Positions 26,974 through 35,400 are shown, counted from the first letter of the stretch. The stretch is 58,789 nt of DNA from Okeania sp. SIO2C9 (GCF_010672455.1 NZ_JAAHGO010000051.1:1-58789), one strand, 5' to 3'. Numbers and translations are program-made. Notes: generated from the sequence alone by a model not told the origin.

Positions 26974-27345
26974 CTAACTTGCTATTCCTTTGCTAAGTAA
27001 CTCATAAAGAAAAGAGTTAATAAAAGTTAGTCCTAAAGAACCAATTAACGCACTCCAAAGTCCCCAACGTAGTCGAAATCCACTTACTAGCCAAGCAGCT
27101 AAACCAAAGATAATAAGATTAACAACTAGAGTAACTAAACCAGGAACAAGTATGTTAGCTGGCAGAGCTAAAGTATTCAAAACTGGACGTATAACTACAT
27201 TCAAAAGACCAAAAATCGCCGAAGAAGTTAACGCAATATTAAAATTATCTATTTCTACCCCAGTAGGCAACTTAGAAATAATAAATAAACTAACAGCAGT
27301 AATCAACCACAGAACAATCAGTCTAACAATCTCTTCAGTACCCAT
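26974..27345 (-). CDS. Small four-helix membrane protein of the phage holin IV-type family
   Basis: A 123-residue protein with four hydrophobic helices at about 8-25, 33-58, 62-85 and 92-116. Motifs include ALTSSAIFGLLNVVIRPVL and NLIIFGLAAWLVSGFRL, characteristic of the Phage_holin_4_2 / YvlD-like family. Despite the name these proteins are common in bacterial chromosomes and no phage genes are nearby; their function is not settled. It lies 28 bp behind ychF on the same strand and may be cotranscribed. A ribosome site (AAGGAGAAAAAAA) precedes the ATG at 27345. Confidence 0.85.
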   Translation of the reverse strand: MGTEEIVRLIVLWLITAVSLFIISKLPTGVEIDNFNIALTSSAIFGLLNVVIRPVLNTLALPANILVPGLVTLVVNLIIFGLAAWLVSGFRLRWGLWSALIGSLGLTFINSFLYELLSKGIAS

Positions 27346-27373
27346 TTTTTTTTCTCCTTAAATTAATAAAAAT

Positions 27374-28465
27374 CTAAACATTAAATCGGAAGAGCAAAAC
27401 ATCTCCTTCCTTCACAACATAATCCTTACCTTCACTCCTCATCAGACCCTTTTCTTTAGCAGCACTCATCGAACCAGTAGCTACTAAATCATTATAAGAA
27501 ATTGTTTCTGCTCGAATAAAACCACGTTCAAAATCAGTATGAATTACACCAGCAGCTTGAGGAGCTAACATTCCAGCTTGAATTGTCCAAGCCTTAGTTT
27601 CTTTCTCTCCAGTAGTAAAATAAGTGCGCAATCCCAATAATTCATAAGTTGCTTTAATTAGAGATTTCAACCCACCTTCTTCTACTCCTAAAGATTCTAA
27701 ATAATCAGCTCTTTCTTCCTCCGGTAACTCAATTAATTCTGATTCTACCTGAGCTGAAATTATCACAACTTGAGCATTTTCCACCGCAGCAATATTGCGG
27801 ACTTTTTCAACCCAGTCATTTCCACTAGCTAAATCATCCTCAGATACATTAGCAGCATAAATTATCGGCTTAGAAGTTAACAGATTTAAAGGCTTAATTA
27901 AAAAAGATTCATCTTCATTTAAGTCAGCCATTCTCACCGACTTACCTTCATTTAAAATCCCCTCTAATTTTGTCAAAACTTCTAACTCTGCCTGAGCATC
28001 TTTACTGGTACGAGCTTGTTTTTTAGTCCGTTCAATTCTGCGTTCAACTTGAGCTAAATCCGACAAAGCCAACTCTAAATTAATTACCTCAATATCTCGC
28101 ACTGGATCGACAGAACCAGAAACATGAATAATATCCTCACTATCAAAACAACGGACTACTTGAACAATTGCATCAACCTCTCGAATATTAGACAAAAATT
28201 GATTCCCTAATCCCTCTCCTTTACTAGCACCTTTTACCAAACCAGCAATATCAACAAACTCAATTCTAGTAGGAACAGTTTGGGCAGAATTAGAAATTTT
28301 AGTCAGCACATTTAACCGCTCATCTGGCACCGACACCACACCAACATTGGGTTCAATTGTGCAAAATGGAAAGTTAGCAGCTTCCGCTTTAGCATTAGCA
28401 ACCAAAGCATTAAATAAGGTAGATTTTCCGACGTTGGGTAGTCCGACAATTCCAGCTCTGAGCAT
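27374..28465 (-). CDS. ychF: YchF, ribosome-binding ATPase of the Obg family
   Basis: A 363-residue P-loop protein with G1 GLPNVGKST at 8-16, G3 DIAGLVKGAS and, at the G4 position, NVSEDD instead of NKxD. That change is the known reason YchF prefers ATP over GTP. Residues about 130-190 form a coiled-coil insertion (QVERRIERTKKQ), and the C-terminal TGS domain runs from about 280 (YFTTGEKETKAWTI) to VLLFRFNV. It binds ribosomes and is involved in translation and oxidative-stress responses. Full family length, start ATG at 28465. Followed at 28 bp by the small membrane protein. Confidence 0.96.
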   Translation of the reverse strand: MLRAGIVGLPNVGKSTLFNALVANAKAEAANFPFCTIEPNVGVVSVPDERLNVLTKISNSAQTVPTRIEFVDIAGLVKGASKGEGLGNQFLSNIREVDAIVQVVRCFDSEDIIHVSGSVDPVRDIEVINLELALSDLAQVERRIERTKKQARTSKDAQAELEVLTKLEGILNEGKSVRMADLNEDESFLIKPLNLLTSKPIIYAANVSEDDLASGNDWVEKVRNIAAVENAQVVIISAQVESELIELPEEERADYLESLGVEEGGLKSLIKATYELLGLRTYFTTGEKETKAWTIQAGMLAPQAAGVIHTDFERGFIRAETISYNDLVATGSMSAAKEKGLMRSEGKDYVVKEGDVLLFRFNV

Positions 28466-28659
28466 AAATTTAAGTCAAAAGTAAAAAATCAAAAGTAAAA
28501 AGTTCAAGAAATTACAGTTTGTATTTATATCCGAATTACCATACAACTGCTTTATCTAGTTAGGATAGCAGAAGGAAAGAAGAATCTTGATTTCTTAGCT
28601 AAGTCCTAATCAAAATTCAAAATTAAAAAATGGACTTTCCTTTTCAGGTCATTCCACAA

Positions 28660-28800
28660 TTGACACTCCCCGCTAATCGCGAGACGGGGATTCTTGGCTC
28701 AACGACTCGCCATCACCTAGCAGGATTTCTCCAACTAAGCCAGAGGGCGTGTCTCCCCAAGCGTAAGTTCCGGTATGCCCTACCGTACATAGCGCTTTTT
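28660..28800 (-). ncRNA. Putative omegaRNA 3' end of the intact TnpB element
   Basis: Reads AATCCCCGTCTCGCGATT, AGCGGGGAGTGTCAA, forming a CCCCG/CGGGG stem, and ends at 28660. The guide would be the flank on the minus strand from 28659 (TTGTGGAATGACCTGAAA). It overlaps the 3' end of tnpB. The 5' end of the RNA cannot be set by eye. Confidence 0.6.
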
Positions 28801-29890
28801 GTAGGATGTTTCTTGCAGCATTCACATCTCTATCTGCCTCATACCCACAATGAGGGCAAACATGAGTTCTCACAGATAGAGACTTTTTGACAACTTCCCC
28901 ACAGTTAGAACAGTTCTGACTTGTATAGTTAGGTGGTACCGCTACTGTAGCCTTCCCATACTTAAAACCAAAATACTCTAACCAACCACGGAAAGTTGAC
29001 CAGGCAACATCACTGATTGATTTAGCTAGTCTTCGATTTCTTACCATGCCTTTTACATTTAAGTCTTCATAAGCCACCAAGTCGTTAGAATGGATTACGC
29101 AATATGCTACTCTCTTAGCGTATTCTTTACGTTGCCTACTTATTCTCAAATGCTTCCGTGCATATCTATTTCTAGCTTTATGGTAGTTGTTTGACTGCGG
29201 TTTAGCTCCTTTCTTGTACTTCTTAGATTTTTGACGATTTGCTCTATTTAACTGCTTTTCAGACTTTCTATAAAACTGAGGGTTTTCTATAGTCTTGCCA
29301 TTACTATCAGCCAAGAAATATTTAATTCCTACATCTAAACCTACTGCTTTTCCTGTTGGTTGAGACTCAATTTTTAAATCTATTTGAATAGCAAATTGAG
29401 CATAATAACCATCAGCACGTTTAACTAACCTTACTCGTTTTATTTGGTTGAGTTGATAGTAGTTTAAATCGTAAGTACCTTTCAATTTTAAAGTACCTAT
29501 ATTTTTCTTGTCTGAAAAAGTAATTGCTTTTCTGTTTGATGACAATTTCCAACCAGAAGTTTTATATTCTACAGAACGACAATGTTTTTTAAATTTAGGA
29601 TAACCCTTTTTACCTTTGACTTTTTTCTTGCAGTTATCGTAAAATCTAGATATAGAAGACCAAGCTCTTTCCGCAGCCGATTGTCGAGCCATTGAATTGA
29701 GTTCGTTAGCAAATTTAAACTCTTTAGCCAATACTTTACAATGTTTATTGAGGTCATATTTGCTCACCTTTTTGTTGTCCATCCAATATCTCAAGCATTT
29801 ATTTTGAATAAACTGAGATGTCCTAATAGCCTCATCTATTGCTTTATATTGCTGTGGTTTAGCTTTGACTTTAAACTCGTAAATTATCAT
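28673..29890 (-). CDS. tnpB: TnpB RNA-guided endonuclease, intact
   Basis: A 405-residue TnpB, the ancestor group of Cas12. The N-terminal region (FKVKAKPQQYKAIDEAIRTS, CLRYWMDNKKV) holds the wedge and recognition parts. RuvC I has the catalytic Asp of VGLDVGIKYFLAD; RuvC II the Glu of LVAYEDLNVKGM; the zinc ribbon is CSNCGEVV...CPHCG; RuvC III the Asp of ADRDVNAARNIL. All three acidic residues and four cysteines are present. It should cut DNA matching its omegaRNA guide next to TTGAC, as shown for relatives, which helps the element survive excision. The last 60 codons overlap the presumed omegaRNA. Confidence 0.95.
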   Translation of the reverse strand: MIIYEFKVKAKPQQYKAIDEAIRTSQFIQNKCLRYWMDNKKVSKYDLNKHCKVLAKEFKFANELNSMARQSAAERAWSSISRFYDNCKKKVKGKKGYPKFKKHCRSVEYKTSGWKLSSNRKAITFSDKKNIGTLKLKGTYDLNYYQLNQIKRVRLVKRADGYYAQFAIQIDLKIESQPTGKAVGLDVGIKYFLADSNGKTIENPQFYRKSEKQLNRANRQKSKKYKKGAKPQSNNYHKARNRYARKHLRISRQRKEYAKRVAYCVIHSNDLVAYEDLNVKGMVRNRRLAKSISDVAWSTFRGWLEYFGFKYGKATVAVPPNYTSQNCSNCGEVVKKSLSVRTHVCPHCGYEADRDVNAARNILQKALCTVGHTGTYAWGDTPSGLVGEILLGDGESLSQESPSRD

Positions 29891-30136
29891 TTTGGCTCGA
29901 CCTACCTTTTTATTTTTATGCCGTACATAATAGCATAATTTATGAACGAAAATGTCAAGAGAAAATCAGATATTTTCTACAGGTGAGTGAAGTCCCACGT
30001 TTTGCTGACGTATAAATTCGTTAACGCTGCATGACATGAAACGCTCTTCATCCATGGGCTGAAGCGATATGGTTTTCAAGAAAAGCGAACTCCTGTTATT
30101 ATCTAATATCTAAACTTAAACTACAAAGAACGACAG

Positions 30137-31504
30137 ATGAATGATGCTGTGAAAAATCAAGCCCTTGTAGATGCTTTGGTAAATCTTCCGGAGGACGCAA
30201 GTGAACCGGAAGTTAGTAATATTTTTGCATCTAAATTATTTAATTTTTTAGGTTTTGAAGAAAATGAAAGAGTACCTGAATTTTCTACAGGAACTGGTAC
30301 TCAAGCGGTCGATCATGCTCTACGTCAGAATAGAGAAAATGACATATTTAATCAAACCAGAACTAATCCAGATGTGCTTGTAGAATTGAAAGCTCGGAAT
30401 ATTAATTTAGCTGCTGGTTCAAAAGGATATAAAGAGATTTATAAACAAATAAAACGGTATTTATTAGGAGAAAATTGTAGATCGGCGAAGTGGGGAATAA
30501 TTAGCAATGCTAATCACATCCAATTATTTAGAAAGCATGGAAAAGTTATCCATCCGGTGACAGTTTGTCTGGAAATTAATTCAGAAAATATTATCAATAT
30601 CGCTACATTAATTAAAGAAAAAATTGATAAACCACGAAAAGTATTAACAGTAGCAGTTTATAACGATAAAGGCGGGGTAGGAAAAACTACAACTATAGTT
30701 AATACCGCAGCCACCCTATCACTCCCACCGTATCACAAAAAAGTTTTGGTTGTTGATTTTGATCCGAATCAAAGAGACTTGACAAATTCTCTACCAATTG
30801 AACCTAGTACACCTACTTTTTTTGATTGCTTAATAGATAAAAATATTAATGTTAGAGATGTAATTAAACCCTACAACCAGTTAATTAACTTTAGAGGAGG
30901 CAAACAAAAATTTGGTTTTCATGTAATTCCTGTACATAAAGATACTGATTGGAATGATATTGGACAAAAAATTACTTTTGACCGATTAAGCAAAAAATTA
31001 GAGCCACTAAAAAATTACTACGACTATATATTTATTGATTCTCCTACTAATTGGCAAATTTTTAGTCAAAGTGCTGTTTATGCAGCAGATGTAGTTTTAA
31101 TACCAGTAAAACATCTATGTTTAGCCTCCCTAGAAAATGCAGCTATAACTATCAAGGAATATATACCAAAAGTTCAACAAGTAAGAAGAAAAAATCAAGA
31201 TTTCGGACCTATGGCTTTGCCGATTTTTTTCAATGGGGGAAACATGAGCGAAGCTCAAAAGAGACGTGTTCAAATCCATATTAATCAATTGATTAAATAT
31301 GCTCAAAATAATCGAAATAATAAGTTTAATCTTACACCATATTTTTATCCTCGCTATACAACAGGAAAAAATATGGAAATATTTGAGTTGCGTCATTATG
31401 CACCTATAGCAAGTTCTGCTTTTGATGGTGTACCTGCTGTTTATAAAAATAAGATAGCTCGTGAATATTATAAGAGTTTGGTTAAGGAATATTTTCTGCA
31501 ATGA
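30137..31504 (+). CDS. ParA/MinD-type ATPase with N-terminal PD-(D/E)XK nuclease-like domain
   Basis: A 455-residue fusion. Residues 20-145 look like the HsdR-N type I restriction nuclease fold: EPEVSNIFASKLFNFLGF, AVDHAL at 57-62, then NPDVLVELKAR, giving D79 and E83-x-K85 of a PD-(D/E)XK site, followed by YKQIKRYLLGENCRSAKWGI. Residues 168-450 are a ParA ATPase with deviant Walker A DKGGVGKTTT (signature Lys178, P-loop Lys183), the A' motif VLVVDFDPNQ and Walker B YIFIDSPTNW. ParA enzymes bind DNA as ATP dimers and are stimulated by ParB-like partners. The stop overlaps an ATG (ATGA) of a ParB-like gene. A nuclease-ParA fusion in a chromosome is unusual; activity is inferred from motifs. 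Confidence 0.85.
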   Translation: MNDAVKNQALVDALVNLPEDASEPEVSNIFASKLFNFLGFEENERVPEFSTGTGTQAVDHALRQNRENDIFNQTRTNPDVLVELKARNINLAAGSKGYKEIYKQIKRYLLGENCRSAKWGIISNANHIQLFRKHGKVIHPVTVCLEINSENIINIATLIKEKIDKPRKVLTVAVYNDKGGVGKTTTIVNTAATLSLPPYHKKVLVVDFDPNQRDLTNSLPIEPSTPTFFDCLIDKNINVRDVIKPYNQLINFRGGKQKFGFHVIPVHKDTDWNDIGQKITFDRLSKKLEPLKNYYDYIFIDSPTNWQIFSQSAVYAADVVLIPVKHLCLASLENAAITIKEYIPKVQQVRRKNQDFGPMALPIFFNGGNMSEAQKRRVQIHINQLIKYAQNNRNNKFNLTPYFYPRYTTGKNMEIFELRHYAPIASSAFDGVPAVYKNKIAREYYKSLVKEYFLQ

Positions 31505-31675
31505 GCAATTTAAGTAAAATTGGTAAGTTCATATATCTATAATATGGATGAAATTGAACTCGGAGATGGAAAAAATTATCCTGAATTTATAATTTCATCG
31601 ACAGCAAAAGTTCTGAATGAAACTAATGAAAAAACTGGGTATCTATGATTGTTAAAGTTGGAGAAGAGTATTATA
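31501..31675 (+). pseudogene. Truncated tandem copy of the ParB-like gene's 5' end
   Basis: This starts with the ATG that overlaps the stop of the ParA gene and reads MSNLSKIGKFIYL, stop, then in another frame MDEIELGDGKNYPEFIISS and TAKVLNE, and breaks off with a copy of TTAAAGTTGGAGAAG. The intact gene at 31676 repeats the same 5' region. So the original start overlapped ParA, and a partial duplication of about 175 bp separated the intact copy from it. Base changes between copies show the duplication is not brand new. Confidence 0.8.
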
Positions 31676-32470
31676 ATGAGCAATTTAAGTAAAATTGGTA
31701 AGTTGATACATTTATATATGGATGAAATTGAACTGGGAGGTGAAACAAATACTCCAGAATTTATAATTACATCAACAGCAAAAGTTCTGAATGAAACTGG
31801 TGGGAGAAACTGGATACCTATCATTGTTAAAGAAGTGGGAGAAGATCGATATCAAGTAATTGGTAATTCTTTTATTTTTGCCGTAGCTGAAGCTGCTGGT
31901 TTAGAAAAAGTTTGGTGTATTATTGCTGACAAAAGTGAAGAAACTGAAAAAATTAGCAAAATTTTGTCTGGAGAAAAAATACCACAAATAAATCTTTCCA
32001 CCGCCACGAGAGACGAAATTAAAACAGCACTTCAATACTTAATTGAAAAACCAGACAGTCAACTTAAAGGAGTCAAACTAGCAGTAGCCACAAATCGTAT
32101 TGATGAAGCACCACGTCAATATTGGAAAGATTTTCAACCCATCACAAAATTAAAGTGTGGAATTACAACTTCTAAAGTAAATGCTTTGAAAGAAGTTTTT
32201 TATCTGAGTCCTCAACCAATACCCGAACTAGAAAAAGTAAATCTTTCCACTGCTACAAAAGACGAAATTCAAGCAGCACTTAAATATTTAATAGAAAAGC
32301 CAAATAGTCAACTTAAACAAGTTGAATTAACAAAAGCCACAGAACGTATTGCTGAAGCTCCACGCCAAAATTGGAAAAGCTTAGAACCAATTACAAAATT
32401 AAAGTGTGGAATTGGAAAAGCCAAGATTAATGCTTTAAAAGAAATATTTTATCTAAGGAACGTAAATTAA
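31676..32470 (+). CDS. ParB-like N-terminal domain protein with duplicated C-terminal helical repeat
   Basis: A 264-residue protein that probably works with the preceding ParA-type gene. Residues 25-88 resemble the ParB/Srx (ParBc) fold: IPIIVKEVGEDRYQVIGNSF and FAVAEAAGLEKVWCIIAD, matching the usual pattern of an R/N-x-P-I-x-V strand, YxVI turn and AA-x-AG helix. The GHRR catalytic-type motif is replaced by GNSF. Two near-identical repeats of about 72 residues follow (106-177 and 189-260), each with NLSTAT-x-DEI, YLIEKP, EAPRQ and ITKLKCGI; they recall DNA-binding helix-hairpin-helix elements. ATG 31676 was chosen because it matches the start of the duplicated copy and has GAG upstream. Confidence 0.75.
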   Translation: MSNLSKIGKLIHLYMDEIELGGETNTPEFIITSTAKVLNETGGRNWIPIIVKEVGEDRYQVIGNSFIFAVAEAAGLEKVWCIIADKSEETEKISKILSGEKIPQINLSTATRDEIKTALQYLIEKPDSQLKGVKLAVATNRIDEAPRQYWKDFQPITKLKCGITTSKVNALKEVFYLSPQPIPELEKVNLSTATKDEIQAALKYLIEKPNSQLKQVELTKATERIAEAPRQNWKSLEPITKLKCGIGKAKINALKEIFYLRNVN

Positions 32471-32701
32471 ATAAGACCGGAAATTTCTGGTTTAGGCTTT
32501 GGAAACCTATTTAAGTTAATTAATTTTCTCCGGTTTTAATTTGTTCTCGTTCCCTAACCACTCAACCAATGTCATAAACATAAAAGAAAACCAGAATATG
32601 AAAACTAGAGATTCATACCAATGCTCAAAAAGAATGCTAGAAAAAAGAAAGCCAGAAATTTATGTATAGAATTAGCTATTTTCCATCCTCTAGTCTACTT
32701 A
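32471..32701. other. Gene-free spacer after the ParAB-like pair
   Basis: No terminator hairpin stands out. An ACCAATGCTCAAAAAGAATGCT string resembles family H debris. Nothing else was recognised. Confidence 0.35.
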
Positions 32702-32933
32702 GGACTGGCTGATTAACTATCAAAGCCTTTACATATAAATGCTGTACCCTTTTTCGAGCGAAAAAAGTGCAAGCTTTTCGGTCTGCTCAAGCTCAAAAAG
32801 TTAGCATTTTGAGCAGATAAGGGCAGAAAAATAATTCTTACAATTCTTCCTCCTAGCTCCTTTATAATTCCTATTTATTCTGAGTTATAAGTTCTGACTC
32901 CTACCCTCATTCATAAAATTTTTCAGCAAACCT
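32702..32933. mobile_element. Miniature element, GGGCTTGCTGA family (B), diverged copy B4
   Basis: The ends GGACTGGCTGATTAA / TTTTTCAGCAAACC and inner strings AGCTCAAAAAGTTAGCATTTT tie it to the copies at 33278, 39153 and 50281. The ends have diverged, so this copy is older. Non-coding. Confidence 0.55.
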
Positions 32934-33277
32934 TACTTATAGATAGATACTTCAGATAAGATAAAAATTTATCCGGTCGGGAACGTAAAGATCGGCTTTT
33001 GCACATTACAGATTTGCTCAAAAAATTCTTAACTGAAGCGTATTTACTTAATAGATAGGATTTTCAAATCTAAGATAAGTATCATTTGCAAGTTTTTTTT
33101 AAAATTGGCTTTGATGTGAAAATTTACTCCCAAATTTAATTTTCTACTATAGCTAAATCAAAATTTTCCCATTCTTCTGACTCCTGCTCAAAAAACTTAA
33201 TCTTATATCAAATTAAAAAAAGGTCGTTACAGTAAAAAAGATAGTAGGGAGTAGATAAAACCCTTGCTCTTTATTTA
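32934..33277. other. Gene-free AT-rich spacer between two B elements
   Basis: No gene or RNA was recognised in this stretch; only short AT-rich debris and a GAGTAGATAAAA string. Confidence 0.35.
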
Positions 33278-33509
33278 GGGTTTGCGCTCAAAAGTCTTTT
33301 TGCTGAGGTAGGAGACAGGAGACAGGAGACAGGAGAAATGGGGAATTTAAAGGAGGCAGTAGGAAGAATTATCCCTTGATTTTTCTGCGATAGTCAACCC
33401 AAAATCCTAGCTTTTTGAGTTCCCTAGAACGAAAACCTTGTACTTTTTCAAGACCCAAAAAGGCACTTATCAATATAAGTCAATGCTTTTATATTTATTC
33501 AGCAAGCCC
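33278..33509. mobile_element. Miniature element, GGGCTTGCTGA family, copy B1
   Basis: 232 bp, ends GGGTTTGCGCTC / TTCAGCAAGCCC, TA duplications at 33276-33277 and 33510-33511. The interior has the heptamer run AGGAGACAGGAGACAGGAG and the strings AAGTCTTTTTGCTG and AGGCACTTATC. A sister copy is at 39153-39402. Confidence 0.7.
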
Positions 33510-33674
33510 TATTTAATTTTTCTATATGGCAAAATCAAGGTCTTCCCTAACTACAAAAAAACTTAATCTAGCAGTATCTTTTGAAACTGGTATTAGTCAA
33601 GATACTAAATTAGTTAAATAGGTTTTACATCTATTATTTTTCCCTTAATTTATTCCTTCCTTTTCCTTATCTCA

Positions 33675-35243
33675 ATGCTCGACCAAAACAAAGCACCAAT
33701 AATTCAAACTCTCAAAAATCTTACCCAAAAATCTCATGCTCCTTTCTACGCACCAGGACATAAACAAGGAAAAGGCATTCCACAAGCACTTAATGACTTA
33801 TTAGGTAAAAAAGTATTTCTAGCAGACTTACCAGAATTACCAGAATTGGATAACTTATTTGCTCCAGAAAGTGTAATTAAAGAAGCTCAAGAATTAGCAG
33901 CAGAAACTTTTGGAGCATTACAAACCAAATTTCTAGTCAACGGTTCAACTACAGGAATTATCGCTGGAATATTAGCTACTTGTGGCAATGGGGATAAAAT
34001 TATTTTGCCTCGGAATATTCATCAGTCAGTAATTTCTGGGCTAATTATTTCTGGAGCAATTCCCATTTTTATCCATCCTGAATATGACTCAGATTGGGAT
34101 ATTGCTCTGAGTGTCACTCCTGAATCTATTGCCCAAACCTTAGCAAAACATCCAGATGCCAAAGCAGTGATGGTAATTTATCCTACCTATCATGGTGTCT
34201 GTGGAGATATTGCAGCGATCGCCCAAGAAGTCCACAAATATAATATTCCCCTATTAGTAGATGAAGCTCACGGCCCACATTTTGCTTTTCATCCAGAATT
34301 ACCAACTCCAGCATTAGTTGGTGGAGCAGATTTAACAGTACAATCCATTCATAAAGTATTAGGGGCAATGACTCAAGCCTCAATGTTGCATCTTGGCAGT
34401 AAGCGTATAGACTCCTACCGACTCAGCCAAGCCTTACAAATGCTACAGTCTAGTAGTCCAAATTATTTACTTTTGGCATCTCTTGATGCTGCTCGCCAAC
34501 AAATGGCTTTGTTTGGTCAAGAACTAATGAGTCAGACTTTAGAATTAGCTAAGGATGCTAGAAATAGAATTAGTCAACTGCCAAATTTTTCTGTATTTGA
34601 TAGAGAAAGAAGAAGCTTGACTAGCTCAACAGGAAATTCAGACTTATCAACTGATGAGGGGAAAAGATTACCTTTCTGGATAAAAGGCAGAAAAGTTGAT
34701 GAAAGTTATATCAATTCTGGATTTTTTGCTCTTGACCAAACCAGATTAACAGTAAAAGTCTCTAATATTGGTTTGAGCGGGTATGAAGCTGATGAAATTT
34801 TACATCAGAAATTAGGTGTTACTTGTGAGTTACCAAGTTTCAAAAGTCTGACATTCATTATTTCTCTGGGAAATATAAAGGCAGATATTAACCAGTTAAT
34901 AGATGCTCTAGTAAATTTAGCAGAGCAAAATTGTAGAAATAAATTTAACCATATCACTGACTTTAAGACAGAAATTGACAATTATTTAATTGATTCCTCA
35001 ATTCCTTTATCTCCCAGAGATGCCTTCTTTGCCCAGAAAGATTATTTGCCCATAGAACAATCTTTAGGTTGTATCAGTGCTGAACTTATTTGTCCCTATC
35101 CACCGGGTATTCCAGTATTAATGCCTGGAGAAATTATTACTCAACAGCATTTGAAAATACTTGAACAAGTCCGAACATTGGGTGGGATAATAACAGGGTG
35201 TAGTGACCCAACTCTCAAAACCATGAAAGTGTGTAGATTTTGA
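33675..35243 (+). CDS. Orn/Lys/Arg decarboxylase family, PLP-dependent
   Basis: A 522-residue fold-type I PLP enzyme, most like the short arginine/lysine decarboxylases of cyanobacteria and Gram-positives. The PLP site is complete: D196 and H199 in LLVDEAHGPH, and the Schiff-base K227 in SIHKVLGAMTQAS; the phosphate loop GSTTG is at 90-94. The C-terminal domain has CPYPPGIPVLMPGE. It feeds polyamine synthesis by making agmatine or cadaverine. A polar stretch at about 310-348 (ERRSLTSSTGNSDLST...) looks like an insertion in an otherwise compact region. The stop codon TGA is supplied by the right end of a tnpB relic (35240-35244), so the natural C-terminus has probably lost a few residues. Confidence 0.9.
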   Translation: MLDQNKAPIIQTLKNLTQKSHAPFYAPGHKQGKGIPQALNDLLGKKVFLADLPELPELDNLFAPESVIKEAQELAAETFGALQTKFLVNGSTTGIIAGILATCGNGDKIILPRNIHQSVISGLIISGAIPIFIHPEYDSDWDIALSVTPESIAQTLAKHPDAKAVMVIYPTYHGVCGDIAAIAQEVHKYNIPLLVDEAHGPHFAFHPELPTPALVGGADLTVQSIHKVLGAMTQASMLHLGSKRIDSYRLSQALQMLQSSSPNYLLLASLDAARQQMALFGQELMSQTLELAKDARNRISQLPNFSVFDRERRSLTSSTGNSDLSTDEGKRLPFWIKGRKVDESYINSGFFALDQTRLTVKVSNIGLSGYEADEILHQKLGVTCELPSFKSLTFIISLGNIKADINQLIDALVNLAEQNCRNKFNHITDFKTEIDNYLIDSSIPLSPRDAFFAQKDYLPIEQSLGCISAELICPYPPGIPVLMPGEIITQQHLKILEQVRTLGGIITGCSDPTLKTMKVCRF

Positions 35244-35400
35244 CATCCTCCCCGGCCTAAAGGCACGGGGATTCCTACTGAGCCGTAGCTCTTCGGCGGG
35301 TTGACGCTTCACAGGGTGCTGCTTCCTTGGCGGTAGTCTGACGCTTCCCTCCACGTCCATTTAGAGTTTCCGAGTGCCCCCCGGCAACTAATAATACTGT
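35240..35400 (-). ncRNA. Right end and omegaRNA 3' cassette of a lost tnpB element (relic 5)
   Basis: On the minus strand it reads CCGAAGAGCTACGGCTCAG, AATCCCCGTGCCTTTAGGC, CGGGGAGGATGTCAA and ends at 35240. It has the same cassette as the elements ending at 986, 6434 and 28660, with a GCC-TTTA-GGC inner hairpin. One frame upstream matches a TnpB C-terminal tail only weakly; the rest of tnpB is gone. The flank that would form the guide is AATCTACACACTTTCATGG, antisense to the decarboxylase's last codons. Confidence 0.65.

Larger units (their letters stand above)
28660..29953 (-). mobile_element. Complete solo-tnpB IS200/IS605-type element
   Basis: A 1294-bp element with exact borders. On the minus strand the left end follows TTGAC (29958-29954), the presumed target motif, and the right end finishes GTCAA (28664-28660). 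There is no tnpA, so it needs a Y1 transposase in trans. The borders fit the single-strand transposition model (target-flank motif left, TCAA right). The gene inside is intact, which makes it the only clearly live TnpB unit in the window. Confidence 0.8.

Noticed and set aside
26974-27345. Prophage, suggested by a phage-holin-type protein
   Set aside because: The family is common in bacterial chromosomes, and no endolysin, capsid, integrase or terminase gene is near.
33308-33340. AGGAGAC runs as a possible CRISPR or ribosome-binding array
   Set aside because: These are heptanucleotide tandem repeats inside miniature element B1 and in spacers; nothing is translated behind them.
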